Shown here piece after piece: positions 16,035 to 24,164 of a DNA stretch of 24,922 nucleotides. Source of the stretch: an uncultured Cytophagaceae bacterium. GTDB taxonomy: Bacteria > Bacteroidota > Bacteroidia > Cytophagales > Spirosomataceae. Within the stretch, counting starts at the first letter, position 1. Each line of letters starts with the position of its first letter. Made by a program: the position numbers and the translations under genes. A model generated the notes under the pieces. The model was not told the origin of the DNA, did no database searches, and saw only the letters and a list, made by a program, of their open reading frames with translations. Location of the stretch: the NCBI GenBank assembly GCA_938008575.1, contig CALLKB010000233.1, positions 1 to 24,922 of the forward strand, given 5' to 3'.

Positions 16035-16682
16035 ATGGAATTAAAGACCAAAGATATAAAATCGGTTTTAAAAAGAGGTGATTTTGAATACCCCGTCATG
16101 GAATCTTTTTACACGATTCAAGGCGAGGGAAAATACCAAGGCCATGCCGCATATTTTATTCGTTTGGGTGGTTGCGATGTAGGTTGCCACTGGTGCGACG
16201 TCAAAGAATCGTGGCCGGTAGATACTCATCCAATTAAATCTGTTGACACATTATTATCAGAAGCCCTCGCTTTTCCGGGTCGTTTAGTTGTGATTACTGG
16301 TGGAGAGCCTTTGATGCATGATTTAGGTCCATTGACAGAAGCTTTTCAAACAGCCGGATTTCGCACACACATTGAAACATCTGGCGTTTGTGAGACATTT
16401 ACGGGATCATGGGATTGGATTTGTTTTTCCCCAAAGAAATTCAAAGAACCGAATCCAGCCATACTTCCGTTTGTACATGAATTGAAGGTGGTTATTTTCC
16501 ATCCCTCAGATGTTGCTTGGGCGCAAGATTGGGCTAGCAAAATCAATTCGAACGCGCATTTATACATGCAACCTGAATGGTCGAAACAAGCAAGCATGAA
16601 TCCACTCATTGTAGAATTTGTAAAAGCCAATCCAATTTGGCAAATTTCGGTTCAAACCCATAAGTTCCTACAAATCCCTTAA
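16035..16682 (+). CDS. queE: 7-carboxy-7-deazaguanine synthase (radical SAM)
   Basis: Converts 6-carboxy-tetrahydropterin to 7-carboxy-7-deazaguanine on the way to preQ0 and queuosine, using a 4Fe-4S cluster and SAM. The 215-residue protein has the cluster motif CX3CX2C at Cys47, Cys51 and Cys54 (RLGGCDVGCHWCDVKESW), the SAM-contacting ITGGEP at 87-92, and the family N-terminus MESFYTIQGEG at 22-32. The shortened core is normal for this enzyme. A second ATG at codon 22 would start at MESFYT; the longer start is kept because GDFEYPV upstream also looks conserved. No other queuosine genes are present. The PD40-OmpA gene begins three bases after its stop. Confidence 0.95.
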   Translation: MELKTKDIKSVLKRGDFEYPVMESFYTIQGEGKYQGHAAYFIRLGGCDVGCHWCDVKESWPVDTHPIKSVDTLLSEALAFPGRLVVITGGEPLMHDLGPLTEAFQTAGFRTHIETSGVCETFTGSWDWICFSPKKFKEPNPAILPFVHELKVVIFHPSDVAWAQDWASKINSNAHLYMQPEWSKQASMNPLIVEFVKANPIWQISVQTHKFLQIP

Positions 16683-16685
16683 GGT

Positions 16686-17885
16686 ATGTTGGCCTGGCTC
16701 ATTCCTTTCTTGACTTTATTTGAGCCTTCCGATTCACTTGCAGTGGTATCCGTGGATCCCGTGATCAACGCGTATCGAACGCAATATTTTCCTCAGTTCT
16801 TACCGAACCAACAAAAACTGTATTTCACGGTCCGAAAAGAATTGAATTCGGACGAGGAAATCTATTATGCCAATTGGAAAGATGGGCATTTCGACACTGC
16901 ACTACCCATCAGCGAATTAAATCAAGAGAACAACGAGGGAACGCCTACATTTTCGGCTGATGGTTTACACATGATCTTCTCGGGTTGCGAATATCCGAAT
17001 TCCTTTGGAGGCTGTGATTTATATGAAACGCACTGGATCGATGGATCGTGGACAAAGCCCAAAAACCTAGGTTTTCGAGTGAATAGCCATGATTGGGAAG
17101 GTCAACCGCATCTAAGTAACGATGGCGGCAAACTGTTTTTTGCATCTGACCGACCGGGAGGATTTGGGAAACGCGATTTATGGGTTTCCACCAAAGACGA
17201 AGTCGGGCAATGGCAATTTCCGGTCAATTTAGGGACAAGCATCAATAGTGCAGAAGATGAACAGGGGCCTTATTTATTAGCCAAGAAAAACCGCTTCATC
17301 TTCTCTAGCAACAAAAAGGGAGGTTTAGGCGGTTTAGATTTCTACCAAATCCCCTACCCGATTTCCGATCAGCCAGCGAAGCCAATCCAACGCATAAACA
17401 CGGATTACCATGATGCGGGAATTACACCAAGCGAGCAAGCAGAATTCTATTACATTTCTCGTAGACTCAATAAACCAAATCAAGATTTAGGCATTGTGCG
17501 GATTTTCATCCCCGATTCGACCTTTGAGGATTCAAGTCCTGTTATTGTGTTTGAGCAAATCAAATTCGACGACATTGAATTTGAAACCAATGCATGGCAA
17601 TTGGATTCGATACCGCCTAGCTTAAGCCAACTGATCACTTACCTCACACAAAACCCTACGAAACAGGTCGAAATCCAAGGACATACCGATGAAGTGGGCG
17701 GCGCTGAAAAAAACCTTTTACTCTCAGAGAAAAGAGCATTAAGTATCAAAATGGTTTTAATTCAACACAAGATTAATCCGGAACGAATTAAAACGATTGG
17801 ATTTGGAAATACCCAGCCTAAAATTAAAAATCCGACAGCTTTAGATCGAAAACAAAACCGTCGGATTGAGATTATCGTACACTAA
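16686..17885 (+). CDS. PD40 beta-propeller / OmpA-family envelope protein
   Basis: A 399-residue protein with two parts. Residues about 35-235 contain WD40-like PD40 repeats (TFSADGLHMIFSG, HLSNDGGKLFFASDRPGGFGKRDLW, FIFSSNKKGGLGGLDFYQI). Residues about 288-399 are an OmpA C-terminal domain with VEIQGHTDEVG, NLLLSEKRA and NRRIEI, which binds peptidoglycan via the conserved Asp and Arg. The N-terminus MLAWLIPFLTLF is hydrophobic but has no positive charge, so the export signal is weak and the start could be mis-set. This architecture is common in Bacteroidota and is often tied to gliding or secretion components, though none is seen here. Three bases after queE; its stop overlaps the rlpA stop by four bases, tail to tail. 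Confidence 0.9.
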   Translation: MLAWLIPFLTLFEPSDSLAVVSVDPVINAYRTQYFPQFLPNQQKLYFTVRKELNSDEEIYYANWKDGHFDTALPISELNQENNEGTPTFSADGLHMIFSGCEYPNSFGGCDLYETHWIDGSWTKPKNLGFRVNSHDWEGQPHLSNDGGKLFFASDRPGGFGKRDLWVSTKDEVGQWQFPVNLGTSINSAEDEQGPYLLAKKNRFIFSSNKKGGLGGLDFYQIPYPISDQPAKPIQRINTDYHDAGITPSEQAEFYYISRRLNKPNQDLGIVRIFIPDSTFEDSSPVIVFEQIKFDDIEFETNAWQLDSIPPSLSQLITYLTQNPTKQVEIQGHTDEVGGAEKNLLLSEKRALSIKMVLIQHKINPERIKTIGFGNTQPKIKNPTALDRKQNRRIEIIVH

Positions 17886-18376
17886 CGCTTCTTGCGTTTC
17901 TTGGCTTTCCGCTTTTTATGTTTTTTCTTTTTACTAGACTTTTTACGAATCGGCGTGGGATGTTCTTCCTTCGCGAGCGAATCTCGTTTTAATAAAAAGG
18001 TCTTCAATGAATCCGTTAATTCCTCCGTTGTCAGTGCGCGAACCTTCACTTTCGAAATTCCATAAGATACCAAACCCAATTCTTGCGCGGCTACTTTGGA
18101 AACATCAATGACCCCTCCTCGTAAAAATGGCCCGCGATCATTGACACGAACAATCGTCTTTTTACCTGTTTTAGGGAATTCCACCTCGACCCAAGTTCCC
18201 ATGGGAAAAGAGCGATGCGCGGCTGAAAATACAAAAGGATGATAAGGTTCTCCGGATGTTGTTTTACTACCCCAATGGCGTATATGGTAAAACGTTCCGA
18301 GTCCTTGCTGCGTTTGAGCGTGAAGGCTGGTGAAGGCCAACAAGCTAAGCAGGAAGACATGTTTTATTTGCTTCAT
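17882..18376 (-). CDS. rlpA: RlpA-like lytic transglycosylase domain protein with Lys-rich tail
   Basis: A 164-residue exported protein. A signal peptide (1-20, cleavage before Gln21) precedes a double-psi beta-barrel of the RlpA type at about 25-115: GTFYHIRHWGSKTTSGE, FSAAHRSFPMGTWVEV, VRVNDRGPF, GVIDVSKVAAQELG. The residues that matter in characterised RlpA lytic transglycosylases are matched by Glu43, His54 and Asp80. There is no SPOR domain; instead the last 21 residues are almost all Lys and Arg. The frame extends to a TTG at 18385, but that codon lies inside the -7 promoter box, so the ATG at 18376 is chosen. It converges on the PD40-OmpA gene with a four-base overlap. Peptidoglycan cleavage is inferred from family. 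Confidence 0.9.
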   Translation of the reverse strand: MKQIKHVFLLSLLAFTSLHAQTQQGLGTFYHIRHWGSKTTSGEPYHPFVFSAAHRSFPMGTWVEVEFPKTGKKTIVRVNDRGPFLRGGVIDVSKVAAQELGLVSYGISKVKVRALTTEELTDSLKTFLLKRDSLAKEEHPTPIRKKSSKKKKHKKRKAKKRKKR

Positions 18377-18382
18377 AGCTGG

Positions 18383-18414
18383 CAAAATTAGTCCCTTAAA
18401 GTCTATAAAACAAA
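18383..18414 (-). promoter_or_regulatory. Bacteroidota-type promoter for rlpA
   Basis: On the minus strand TTTG (18414-18411) and TAATTTTG (18390-18383) match the -33 TTTG and -7 TAnnTTTG boxes exactly with a 20-base spacer. The ATG at 18376 is only six bases beyond the -7 box, implying a leader of a few bases or none. The -33 box is part of the T tract of the gltA terminator. Confidence 0.65.
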
Positions 18415-18441
18415 AAGGCCCTCACGATGGAGGGCCTTTTT
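18412..18441. terminator. strong bidirectional-type terminator after gltA
   Basis: A perfect 12-base-pair hairpin, AAAAAGGCCCTC (18412-18423) with GAGGGCCTTTTT (18430-18441), and a six-base loop. On the minus strand it ends in a T5 run and lies 18 bases after the gltA stop, so it ends gltA transcription before rlpA. Confidence 0.92.
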
Positions 18442-18459
18442 AACAAATCTTAAAGCGGA

Positions 18460-19722
18460 TTAACGCTTGTTGATATCGACAAATGCACGTGGCGTCGCAC
18501 CTACATAAATTTGACGAGGACGGCCGATTGGCTCTTTATTCGTCATCATTTCTTGGTGTTGTGCAATCCAACCTGGAAGACGACCGATAGCGAAAAGAAT
18601 CGTAAACATGTTCGTTGGGATTCCTAAAGCACGGTAAATAATTCCTGAATAGAAATCGACGTTTGGATACAACTTACGAGCAACAAAATACTCATCGCTT
18701 AACGCAGCTGCCTCTAATTCTTGTGCGATTTTCAAAATCGGATCTTGAACGCCTAAAGCTGTCAACACATCATCAGCCGCTTTTTTAATGATACGAGCGC
18801 GTGGATCAAAGTTTTTGTAAACACGGTGACCAAAGCCCATTAAACGGAAACCTGAATTCTTGTCTTTCGCCATGGCGATAAACTTTGCAGTATCACCGCC
18901 AGCATTTTTAATTTCTTCTAACATCTCAATCACGGCTTGATTTGCACCTCCGTGTAATGGACCAAACAAGGCCATAATACCACCTGAAATGCTTGAGAAC
19001 AAACTTGCATGAGATGAACCAATCAAACGAACTGTTGATGTAGAGCAGTTTTGCTCGTGGTCAGCATGTAAGATCAATAATTTATTCATCGCTTTAGAAA
19101 CGATCGCATTTACCTCATATGCCTCACCTGGTTTTGCAAACATCATTTTCAAGAAGTTTGAGCAATAATCCAACGATTGGTCTGGAGCAACGATACCTTC
19201 GCCGATGCTTTTCTTGTAATTCCAAGCCGCATAAATAGGCAAAGCAGCTAATAAACGTAAGATATTATCTTCTTTCTCGTCCGTTGAATATTGACCTTCC
19301 ATCAAACCTACCAAAGCAGACAATTCGCTCATTGGGTGTGTGGAAGTTGGGATAACCTGTGCAATGTTCAACAAAGCTTGATTAGCCACGGTATATTTTT
19401 GAACAGCAGCTTCAAAAGCATCTAATTGCGCTTGAGTAGGCAATTCACCGTGCAACAACAAATAAGCTACTTCTAAGAAACTAGCTTTGTCGGCTAATTC
19501 TTCAATGCTATACCCGCAGTGTCTTAAAATTCCTTCTTCGCCATCTAAAAATGTAATAGCACTTTTCGTTGCGCCTGTATTTTTATAACCCGGATCGTAG
19601 GTAATATAACCTGTCAAATCACGTAATTTGGCGATATCGATGGCTTTTTCGTGTTCTGTACCTTCCAAAGTTGGTAATTCAAAACTTTTACCATCCACAT
19701 TGATCACTGCATTTTGAGACAT
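18460..19722 (-). CDS. gltA: citrate synthase (type II)
   Basis: Condenses oxaloacetate and acetyl-CoA to citrate, the entry step of the TCA cycle. The 420-residue protein has the catalytic residues of the family: His257 in GPLHGGAN, His299 in MGFGHRVYKNFDPRA, and Asp356 in NVDFYSG; HADHEQNCSTS (219-229) adds the oxaloacetate-binding His222. The N-terminal domain (about 1-60, with YDPGYKNTG) and the length are those of the Gram-negative hexameric type. Monocistronic: a strong terminator follows and pepT diverges upstream across 181 bases. Confidence 0.97.
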   Translation of the reverse strand: MSQNAVINVDGKSFELPTLEGTEHEKAIDIAKLRDLTGYITYDPGYKNTGATKSAITFLDGEEGILRHCGYSIEELADKASFLEVAYLLLHGELPTQAQLDAFEAAVQKYTVANQALLNIAQVIPTSTHPMSELSALVGLMEGQYSTDEKEDNILRLLAALPIYAAWNYKKSIGEGIVAPDQSLDYCSNFLKMMFAKPGEAYEVNAIVSKAMNKLLILHADHEQNCSTSTVRLIGSSHASLFSSISGGIMALFGPLHGGANQAVIEMLEEIKNAGGDTAKFIAMAKDKNSGFRLMGFGHRVYKNFDPRARIIKKAADDVLTALGVQDPILKIAQELEAAALSDEYFVARKLYPNVDFYSGIIYRALGIPTNMFTILFAIGRLPGWIAQHQEMMTNKEPIGRPRQIYVGATPRAFVDINKR

Positions 19723-19903
19723 AATCTTAATAAATATAATGTATAAGGTCTAGCAATTCAGAGACAGTTTAGTACTGTTCACCAAATTCAAGCCTCTAAG
19801 ATAATACGATATTTTGAAAGGTTGCTTACCTTTATTAATCCAATTAAAATAAATTTAATTATCACAATTTTTTCTTCGCATATTTCAAAAAAATATTGAT
19901 TTC
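19723..19903. promoter_or_regulatory. divergent gltA-pepT spacer
   Basis: A strongly AT-rich 181-base region that must carry promoters for both genes. On the gltA side TATCTTAG is a 7-of-8 match to the TAnnTTTG box; on the pepT side TACCTTTA is likewise 7 of 8. Neither has a well-placed upstream box. A small inverted repeat ACAGT-N5-ACTGT at 19764-19778 could be an operator, but is short enough to be chance. Confidence 0.35.
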
Positions 19904-21166
19904 ATGGCTCTTATCTCTGAATTATTCAAAAGCTACGCATTTAGCGCTCAAGAGCGGTTTCTTCAATACGTACAAATTGATACTCAATCAGATCTTGCTT
20001 CGTCTAGCAGTCCCACCACTTTCAAACAAAAAAACCTAGGAAAGGTTTTGGTGCAGGAATTAATTGATTTGGGTATTCACAACGCTGAATTAGATGAATT
20101 CGGATATGTATATGCATCACTTCCAAGCAATGTTAGCCATGAGGTTCCCGGCATTTTCTTCTGCTCGCACATGGACACTTCGCCAGATTGTTCCGGAGAA
20201 CATGTAAAACCCATCGTTCATCGAAATTATCAGGGCCAAGACCTTGTTCTGCCGGATGACCCAAGCGTGGTTATTCGAATGAATGATCACCCTGATTTAG
20301 CGGAGCAAATTGGAAATGATATCATTACAGCTAGTGGATTGACATTATTGGGCGCCGACAACAAAGCCGGAGTCGCAGAAATTATGGATGCGGTGGCATT
20401 CTGGGTAAAACACTCTGAAGTACAGCATGGTCCAATTACGATTGTCTTTACGCCTGATGAGGAAGTGGGTCGTGGGACCGACAACATCAATCTTGCCAAA
20501 ATCAACGCCCAATTCGGCTATACCTTAGACGGGGAAAAACGTGGACACCTAGAAAATGAAACCTTTTCAGCCGATAGCTTTCATATCTACATTCAGGGGA
20601 TTTCTCAACACCCCGGTTTTGCCAAAGGTCGAATGGAAAGTGCCTTAAAAATTGCGGCTGAGATAGTTGCCAAACTTCCCAAAGACACCTGCAGCCCCGA
20701 GACGACAGAAGAAAAAGAAGGTTTCATTCACCCAACCGATATTAAAGGGGATGTCGAAACAGCTCAGATAGACTTTATTTTACGAGATTTCGATGCTAGT
20801 CGATTGAAAACCTATGGCGAGGAACTTCAGAAAATTGCTTCTCAGGTCATGCAAAACTATCCGAAATCAACGGTACGTTTCGAACAAAAAGAACAATACC
20901 GAAACATGTACGAGGTTCTCCAGCATCATCCGCATTGCATGGATTTGGCGATGGAAGCGATGCGCTTAGCCGGCTTAAATCCAGAAACACGTTCGATTCG
21001 TGGGGGTACAGATGGTTCACGTCTGACATTTATGGGTCTCCCCTGCCCGAATATCTTTGCGGGAGAACACGCTTTTCACAGTCGGCAAGAATGGGTTTCC
21101 GTGCAGGATATGAACAAGGCGACGGAGACGGTGGTGTATTTGGCGGGGTTAGTGGCTGAAAAGTAG
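19904..21166 (+). CDS. pepT: peptidase T (tripeptide aminopeptidase)
   Basis: A cytoplasmic M20B metallo-aminopeptidase that removes the N-terminal residue of tripeptides. The 420-residue protein has the di-zinc ligands and catalytic acids in order: His89 and Asp91 in CSHMDTSPD, Asp152 in LLGADNKAG, Glu186-Glu187 in TPDEEVGRGTD, Asp209 in YTLDGEKRG, and a late His in FAGEHAFHS. The middle part is the dimerisation domain. Divergent from gltA. Its TAG stop (21164-21166) lies within the 28-base dispersed repeat, so the final codon and stop may have been set by repeat insertion. Confidence 0.96.
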   Translation: MALISELFKSYAFSAQERFLQYVQIDTQSDLASSSSPTTFKQKNLGKVLVQELIDLGIHNAELDEFGYVYASLPSNVSHEVPGIFFCSHMDTSPDCSGEHVKPIVHRNYQGQDLVLPDDPSVVIRMNDHPDLAEQIGNDIITASGLTLLGADNKAGVAEIMDAVAFWVKHSEVQHGPITIVFTPDEEVGRGTDNINLAKINAQFGYTLDGEKRGHLENETFSADSFHIYIQGISQHPGFAKGRMESALKIAAEIVAKLPKDTCSPETTEEKEGFIHPTDIKGDVETAQIDFILRDFDASRLKTYGEELQKIASQVMQNYPKSTVRFEQKEQYRNMYEVLQHHPHCMDLAMEAMRLAGLNPETRSIRGGTDGSRLTFMGLPCPNIFAGEHAFHSRQEWVSVQDMNKATETVVYLAGLVAEK

Positions 21167-21190
21167 AGACGCGATACTTCGCGTCTAGTC
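21163..21190. repeat. 28-base dispersed hairpin repeat, copy 2
   Basis: Identical to 3010-3037 and in the same orientation, with the 8-base-pair stem at 21167-21186. It overlaps the last base of the pepT sense codons and its stop. Confidence 0.85.
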
Positions 21191-21191
21191 T

Positions 21192-21220
21192 CTTTGGCAA
21201 ACCTTCAAGGATTGCCAAAG
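21192..21220. repeat. imperfect hairpin with CTTTGGCAA arms
   Basis: CTTTGGCAA (21192-21200) pairs with TTGCCAAAG (21212-21220); inside, CCTT pairs with AAGG around a single C after an A-A mismatch. First of several copies of this arm sequence in the pepT-guaA spacer. Confidence 0.75.
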
Positions 21221-21227
21221 TTTGAGA

Positions 21228-21240
21228 CGCACTTAGTGCG
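21228..21240. repeat. small hairpin CGCAC-TTA-GTGCG
   Basis: A five-base-pair perfect stem with a TTA loop, placed between the CTTTGGCAA hairpins. Its stem sequence is unrelated to theirs, but the AC-TTA-GT centre recalls the loops of the other repeat hairpins. Confidence 0.5.
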
Positions 21241-21287
21241 GCAATTAGACCTTGGAACTTAGTCTTTGCCAAAGCCTTCAGGAATAC

Positions 21288-21316
21288 AAAAAAAAAGAAT
21301 CGGCGTGAAAAACGCC
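21288..21316 (-). terminator. probable guaA terminator
   Basis: On the minus strand GGCGT (21316-21312) pairs with ACGCC (21306-21302) around a five-base loop, followed after five bases by a T9 run (21296-21288). It lies 38 bases after the guaA stop. The stem is short, but the T tract is long. Confidence 0.6.
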
Positions 21317-21321
21317 TCAAA

Positions 21322-21350
21322 CTTTGGCAAAGCTTAAAGCTTTGCCAAAG
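21322..21350. repeat. long perfect hairpin with CTTTGGCAAAG arms
   Basis: A 13- to 14-base-pair near-continuous palindrome from 21322 to 21350 centred on 21336, three bases after the guaA stop on the minus strand. Its arms repeat the CTTTGGCAA word of the hairpin at 21192-21220. It may help end guaA transcription together with the T-tailed hairpin beyond it. Confidence 0.8.
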
Positions 21351-21353
21351 AAT

Positions 21354-22877
21354 CTATTCCCACTCAATCGTAGCCGGTGGTTTCGACGAAATGTCATACA
21401 CCACGCGATTAACGCCTTTGACCTGATTAATAATTTCATTCGAAATACGACCCAAGAACGGATAAGGCAAATGACACCAGTCGGCAGTCATACCATCCAC
21501 ACTCGTCACAGCACGCAATGCAACAACTTGCTCATACGTACGCTCGTCGCCCATCACACCCACAGATTGCACCGGCAATAAAATAGCACCGGCTTGCCAC
21601 ACTTGGTCATATAAACCTTCCGACTTCAATCCATTGATGAAAATGGCATCTACTTTTTGAAGAATATCCACCTTCTCTGGGGTAATATCGCCCAAAATAC
21701 GAATCCCTAATCCCGGACCTGGGAATGGGTGTCTTCCCAAAATATCTTGTGGAATCCCTAAGGTTTTACCCACCAAACGAACTTCGTCTTTAAACAAGGC
21801 ATCTAAGGGTTCTACGATCTTCAATTTCATGAAATCAGGTAAACCACCCACATTGTGATGCGACTTAATCGTTGCACTTGGCCCCTTCAAAGAAACCGAT
21901 TCAATTTTATCGGGATAAATCGTTCCTTGACCTAACCAAGAAACACCCTCAATTAAATGCGCCTCCTCATCGAATACCTCAATAAATGTCTTACCAATTG
22001 CCTTACGCTTTAATTCAGGATCCGATAAACCTTTCAAGGCATCATAAAAACGTTGTTTGGAATTAACACCTTTCACGTTCAAGCCCAAGGTTTGGTAAGA
22101 TTCCAATACCTGCTCAAATTCATCTTTGCGCAAAAGACCATTGTCAACGAAAATACAATATAAGTTCTTGCCAATCGCATGGTGCAATAAAACCGCCGCA
22201 ACGGAACTATCAACGCCTCCCGACAAGCCTAATACCACTTTATCTGAACCAATTTTGGCCTTCAATTCAGCCACAGTACGATCCACAAATGAATCTGACG
22301 TCCACGTAGGTGCACATCCACAAATACCTAACACAAAGTTTTGAATCAATATGCTACCTTCGGTTGAGTGAGTAACCTCCGGGTGAAATTGAATCCCGTA
22401 GATCGGCTTCGAAACATGTGCAAAAGCTGCCACGCGAACCGTTTCTGTAGAACCAATCAATTCATATTCTGCAGGCAATTCCATTATCGTATCGCCATGT
22501 GACATCCAAACCTGACCCGTGGCAGATAAGCCTTTCAATAAAGGACTCTCTTTGACACTTGTCATATGCGCCCGACCGTATTCACGATGACCTGAATTCT
22601 GCACGGAGCCTCCGCCCTGATGTGCCAATAATTGCGCTCCATAGCAAATACCCAAAATAGGCAAGCTACCAAACAAGCTCAAATCAACCCGTGGAGAATC
22701 TTCTTCACGAACGGAACAGGGACTTCCCGACAAAATAATCCCCTTCACCGAATCATCGATTTCAGGAATGTGATTAAAAGGATGGATTTCACAATATACT
22801 TGTGCCTCACGAATACGACGCGCAATTAATTGCGTCACTTGAGAACCAAAGTCGAGGATAATAATTTTTTCCGCCAT
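21354..22877 (-). CDS. guaA: GMP synthase (glutamine-hydrolysing)
   Basis: Aminates XMP to GMP with glutamine and ATP. The 507-residue single-chain enzyme has a class I amidotransferase domain with the triad Cys78 (GICYGAQLL), His165 and Glu167 ([10 protein letters not shown]), then an ATP-pyrophosphatase domain with the PP-loop LSGGVDSS (218-225), and the dimerisation domain with [15 protein letters not shown] and the C-terminal KPPATIEWE. Length is typical. It follows the NamZ-type gene on the same strand after 59 bases, and shares a hairpin-rich convergent spacer with pepT. Confidence 0.97.
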   Translation of the reverse strand: MAEKIIILDFGSQVTQLIARRIREAQVYCEIHPFNHIPEIDDSVKGIILSGSPCSVREEDSPRVDLSLFGSLPILGICYGAQLLAHQGGGSVQNSGHREYGRAHMTSVKESPLLKGLSATGQVWMSHGDTIMELPAEYELIGSTETVRVAAFAHVSKPIYGIQFHPEVTHSTEGSILIQNFVLGICGCAPTWTSDSFVDRTVAELKAKIGSDKVVLGLSGGVDSSVAAVLLHHAIGKNLYCIFVDNGLLRKDEFEQVLESYQTLGLNVKGVNSKQRFYDALKGLSDPELKRKAIGKTFIEVFDEEAHLIEGVSWLGQGTIYPDKIESVSLKGPSATIKSHHNVGGLPDFMKLKIVEPLDALFKDEVRLVGKTLGIPQDILGRHPFPGPGLGIRILGDITPEKVDILQKVDAIFINGLKSEGLYDQVWQAGAILLPVQSVGVMGDERTYEQVVALRAVTSVDGMTADWCHLPYPFLGRISNEIINQVKGVNRVVYDISSKPPATIEWE

Positions 22878-22936
22878 AAAGCCTTTTGCTTAAAAATAAA
22901 CGGCAAAGGTCGCAATTTCTAGGCAAAAACCGAAAA

Positions 22937-24103
22937 CTAATCTTGATAAATTAAGTAACGCTTCCGCATTTCTTTATATGCGTCTAAAGCTGGCTTCCAA
23001 GCAGCACGAATTTCTTGCTCTGATTTCCCGGCCAACAAAGCTAAACGAAGGCTATCGGTCCCAGCTAATTTATCAAAAAAGGAAGGAGACGTAAAAAAGC
23101 TTTCTTTCCGACCGGTCTTCTCAAACATCTCGATCAAATAGCTCAAACTAAATCCTAGTTTTCGGGTAGATACTGTTCGTAAATCTTTTCCATAGCATAA
23201 TTGCCCTTTTAAAGGAGGGTCCATCGCACCCTGAAGGGGCAATGGGGTAAAACGATACTCCCCTGCCGCTGGGTTTGGTGTACCGATCACCTGAAATTGC
23301 GTATTTGTCCCACGACCTACACTTACGATGGTGGGTTCAAACAAACACAAAGAAGGATATAAACCGATCGACTGATCATTGGGCAAATTAGGAGAAGGTG
23401 CGATAGATACATGCACGACACTTTTATGTGTATATGTTGCAACAGGAATCACTTGTAGGTCACATGTTACTTTATTTGCTAGCCAACCTTCACCGTTCAG
23501 CATTTTGGCATACTCGCCCATCGTCAATCCGTGTACGATAGGAATTGCAGTCAGACCAACAAAAGAGGCAAATTTAGTGGGATCCAAAACGGGTCCATCC
23601 ACATAATGTCCATTGGGATTTGGGCGATCTAAGACGAGCAATTTGACTTTGTTTTCTGCACAGGCTTCTTGAACATATAAAAGCGTCGAACTATAGGTAT
23701 AAAAACGTGTCCCTACATCTTGTATATCAAAAATCACGACATCGATGCCTTGCAAATCTTCCGGTGTAGGTTTCTTATGTTTTCCATACAAGGAAACCAA
23801 AGCTAAACCCGTTTTCGAATCAACCTCATTATCAATGTGTGCGCCAGCATCCGCCGTTCCACGAAAACCATGTTCAGGCGCGAAAATTCGTTTGACTTGA
23901 ATACCCAAGGATAAAAGACTGTCGGCCAAATGCGTATTCCCAATCATGGACGTATGATTCACGACCAGTGCAACCTGTTTTCCTTTTAAGATAGGTAAAT
24001 ACAATTTCGTCTGATAAGCTCCGGGAATAGCTTGACTATAAGCGATTTGGCTAATGCCAAAAAACAATACGAAGATTAGTTTGTAGTTTCGAAGCAATCC
24101 CAT
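22937..24103 (-). CDS. DUF1343 / NamZ-type exo-beta-N-acetylmuramidase, exported
   Basis: A 388-residue protein of the DUF1343 family, which includes the characterised exo-beta-N-acetylmuramidases NamZ (glycoside hydrolase family GH171) that release MurNAc from peptidoglycan fragments. Visible signatures are ALVVNHTSM (45-53), IFAPEHGFRG (73-82, with the candidate acid Glu77), VIFDIQDVGTRFYTY, LLVLDRPNPNG and SVGRGTNTQF. The N-terminus MGLLRNYKLIFVLFFGISQIAYS is a signal peptide with likely cleavage before Gln24, which fixes the start at 24103; the longer frame from a TTG at 24226 would run through the divergent permease gene. Activity is by family resemblance; no MurNAc catabolic genes are nearby. 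Confidence 0.9.
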   Translation of the reverse strand: MGLLRNYKLIFVLFFGISQIAYSQAIPGAYQTKLYLPILKGKQVALVVNHTSMIGNTHLADSLLSLGIQVKRIFAPEHGFRGTADAGAHIDNEVDSKTGLALVSLYGKHKKPTPEDLQGIDVVIFDIQDVGTRFYTYSSTLLYVQEACAENKVKLLVLDRPNPNGHYVDGPVLDPTKFASFVGLTAIPIVHGLTMGEYAKMLNGEGWLANKVTCDLQVIPVATYTHKSVVHVSIAPSPNLPNDQSIGLYPSLCLFEPTIVSVGRGTNTQFQVIGTPNPAAGEYRFTPLPLQGAMDPPLKGQLCYGKDLRTVSTRKLGFSLSYLIEMFEKTGRKESFFTSPSFFDKLAGTDSLRLALLAGKSEQEIRAAWKPALDAYKEMRKRYLIYQD

Positions 24104-24164
24104 TTTCTTTGCGCGTTGGTTTAGATTGACCAAATATCCGATAAAATTTAGAAATAAGAAACCG

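Noticed and set aside
18377..18385. TTG start for rlpA at 18385
   Set aside because: The codon lies in the -7 promoter box, and the ATG three codons on gives a normal signal peptide.
21030..21320. Open frame on the minus strand opposite the pepT 3' end
   Set aside because: It runs antisense through the conserved C-terminal part of pepT and through the hairpin repeats, and resembles no known protein.
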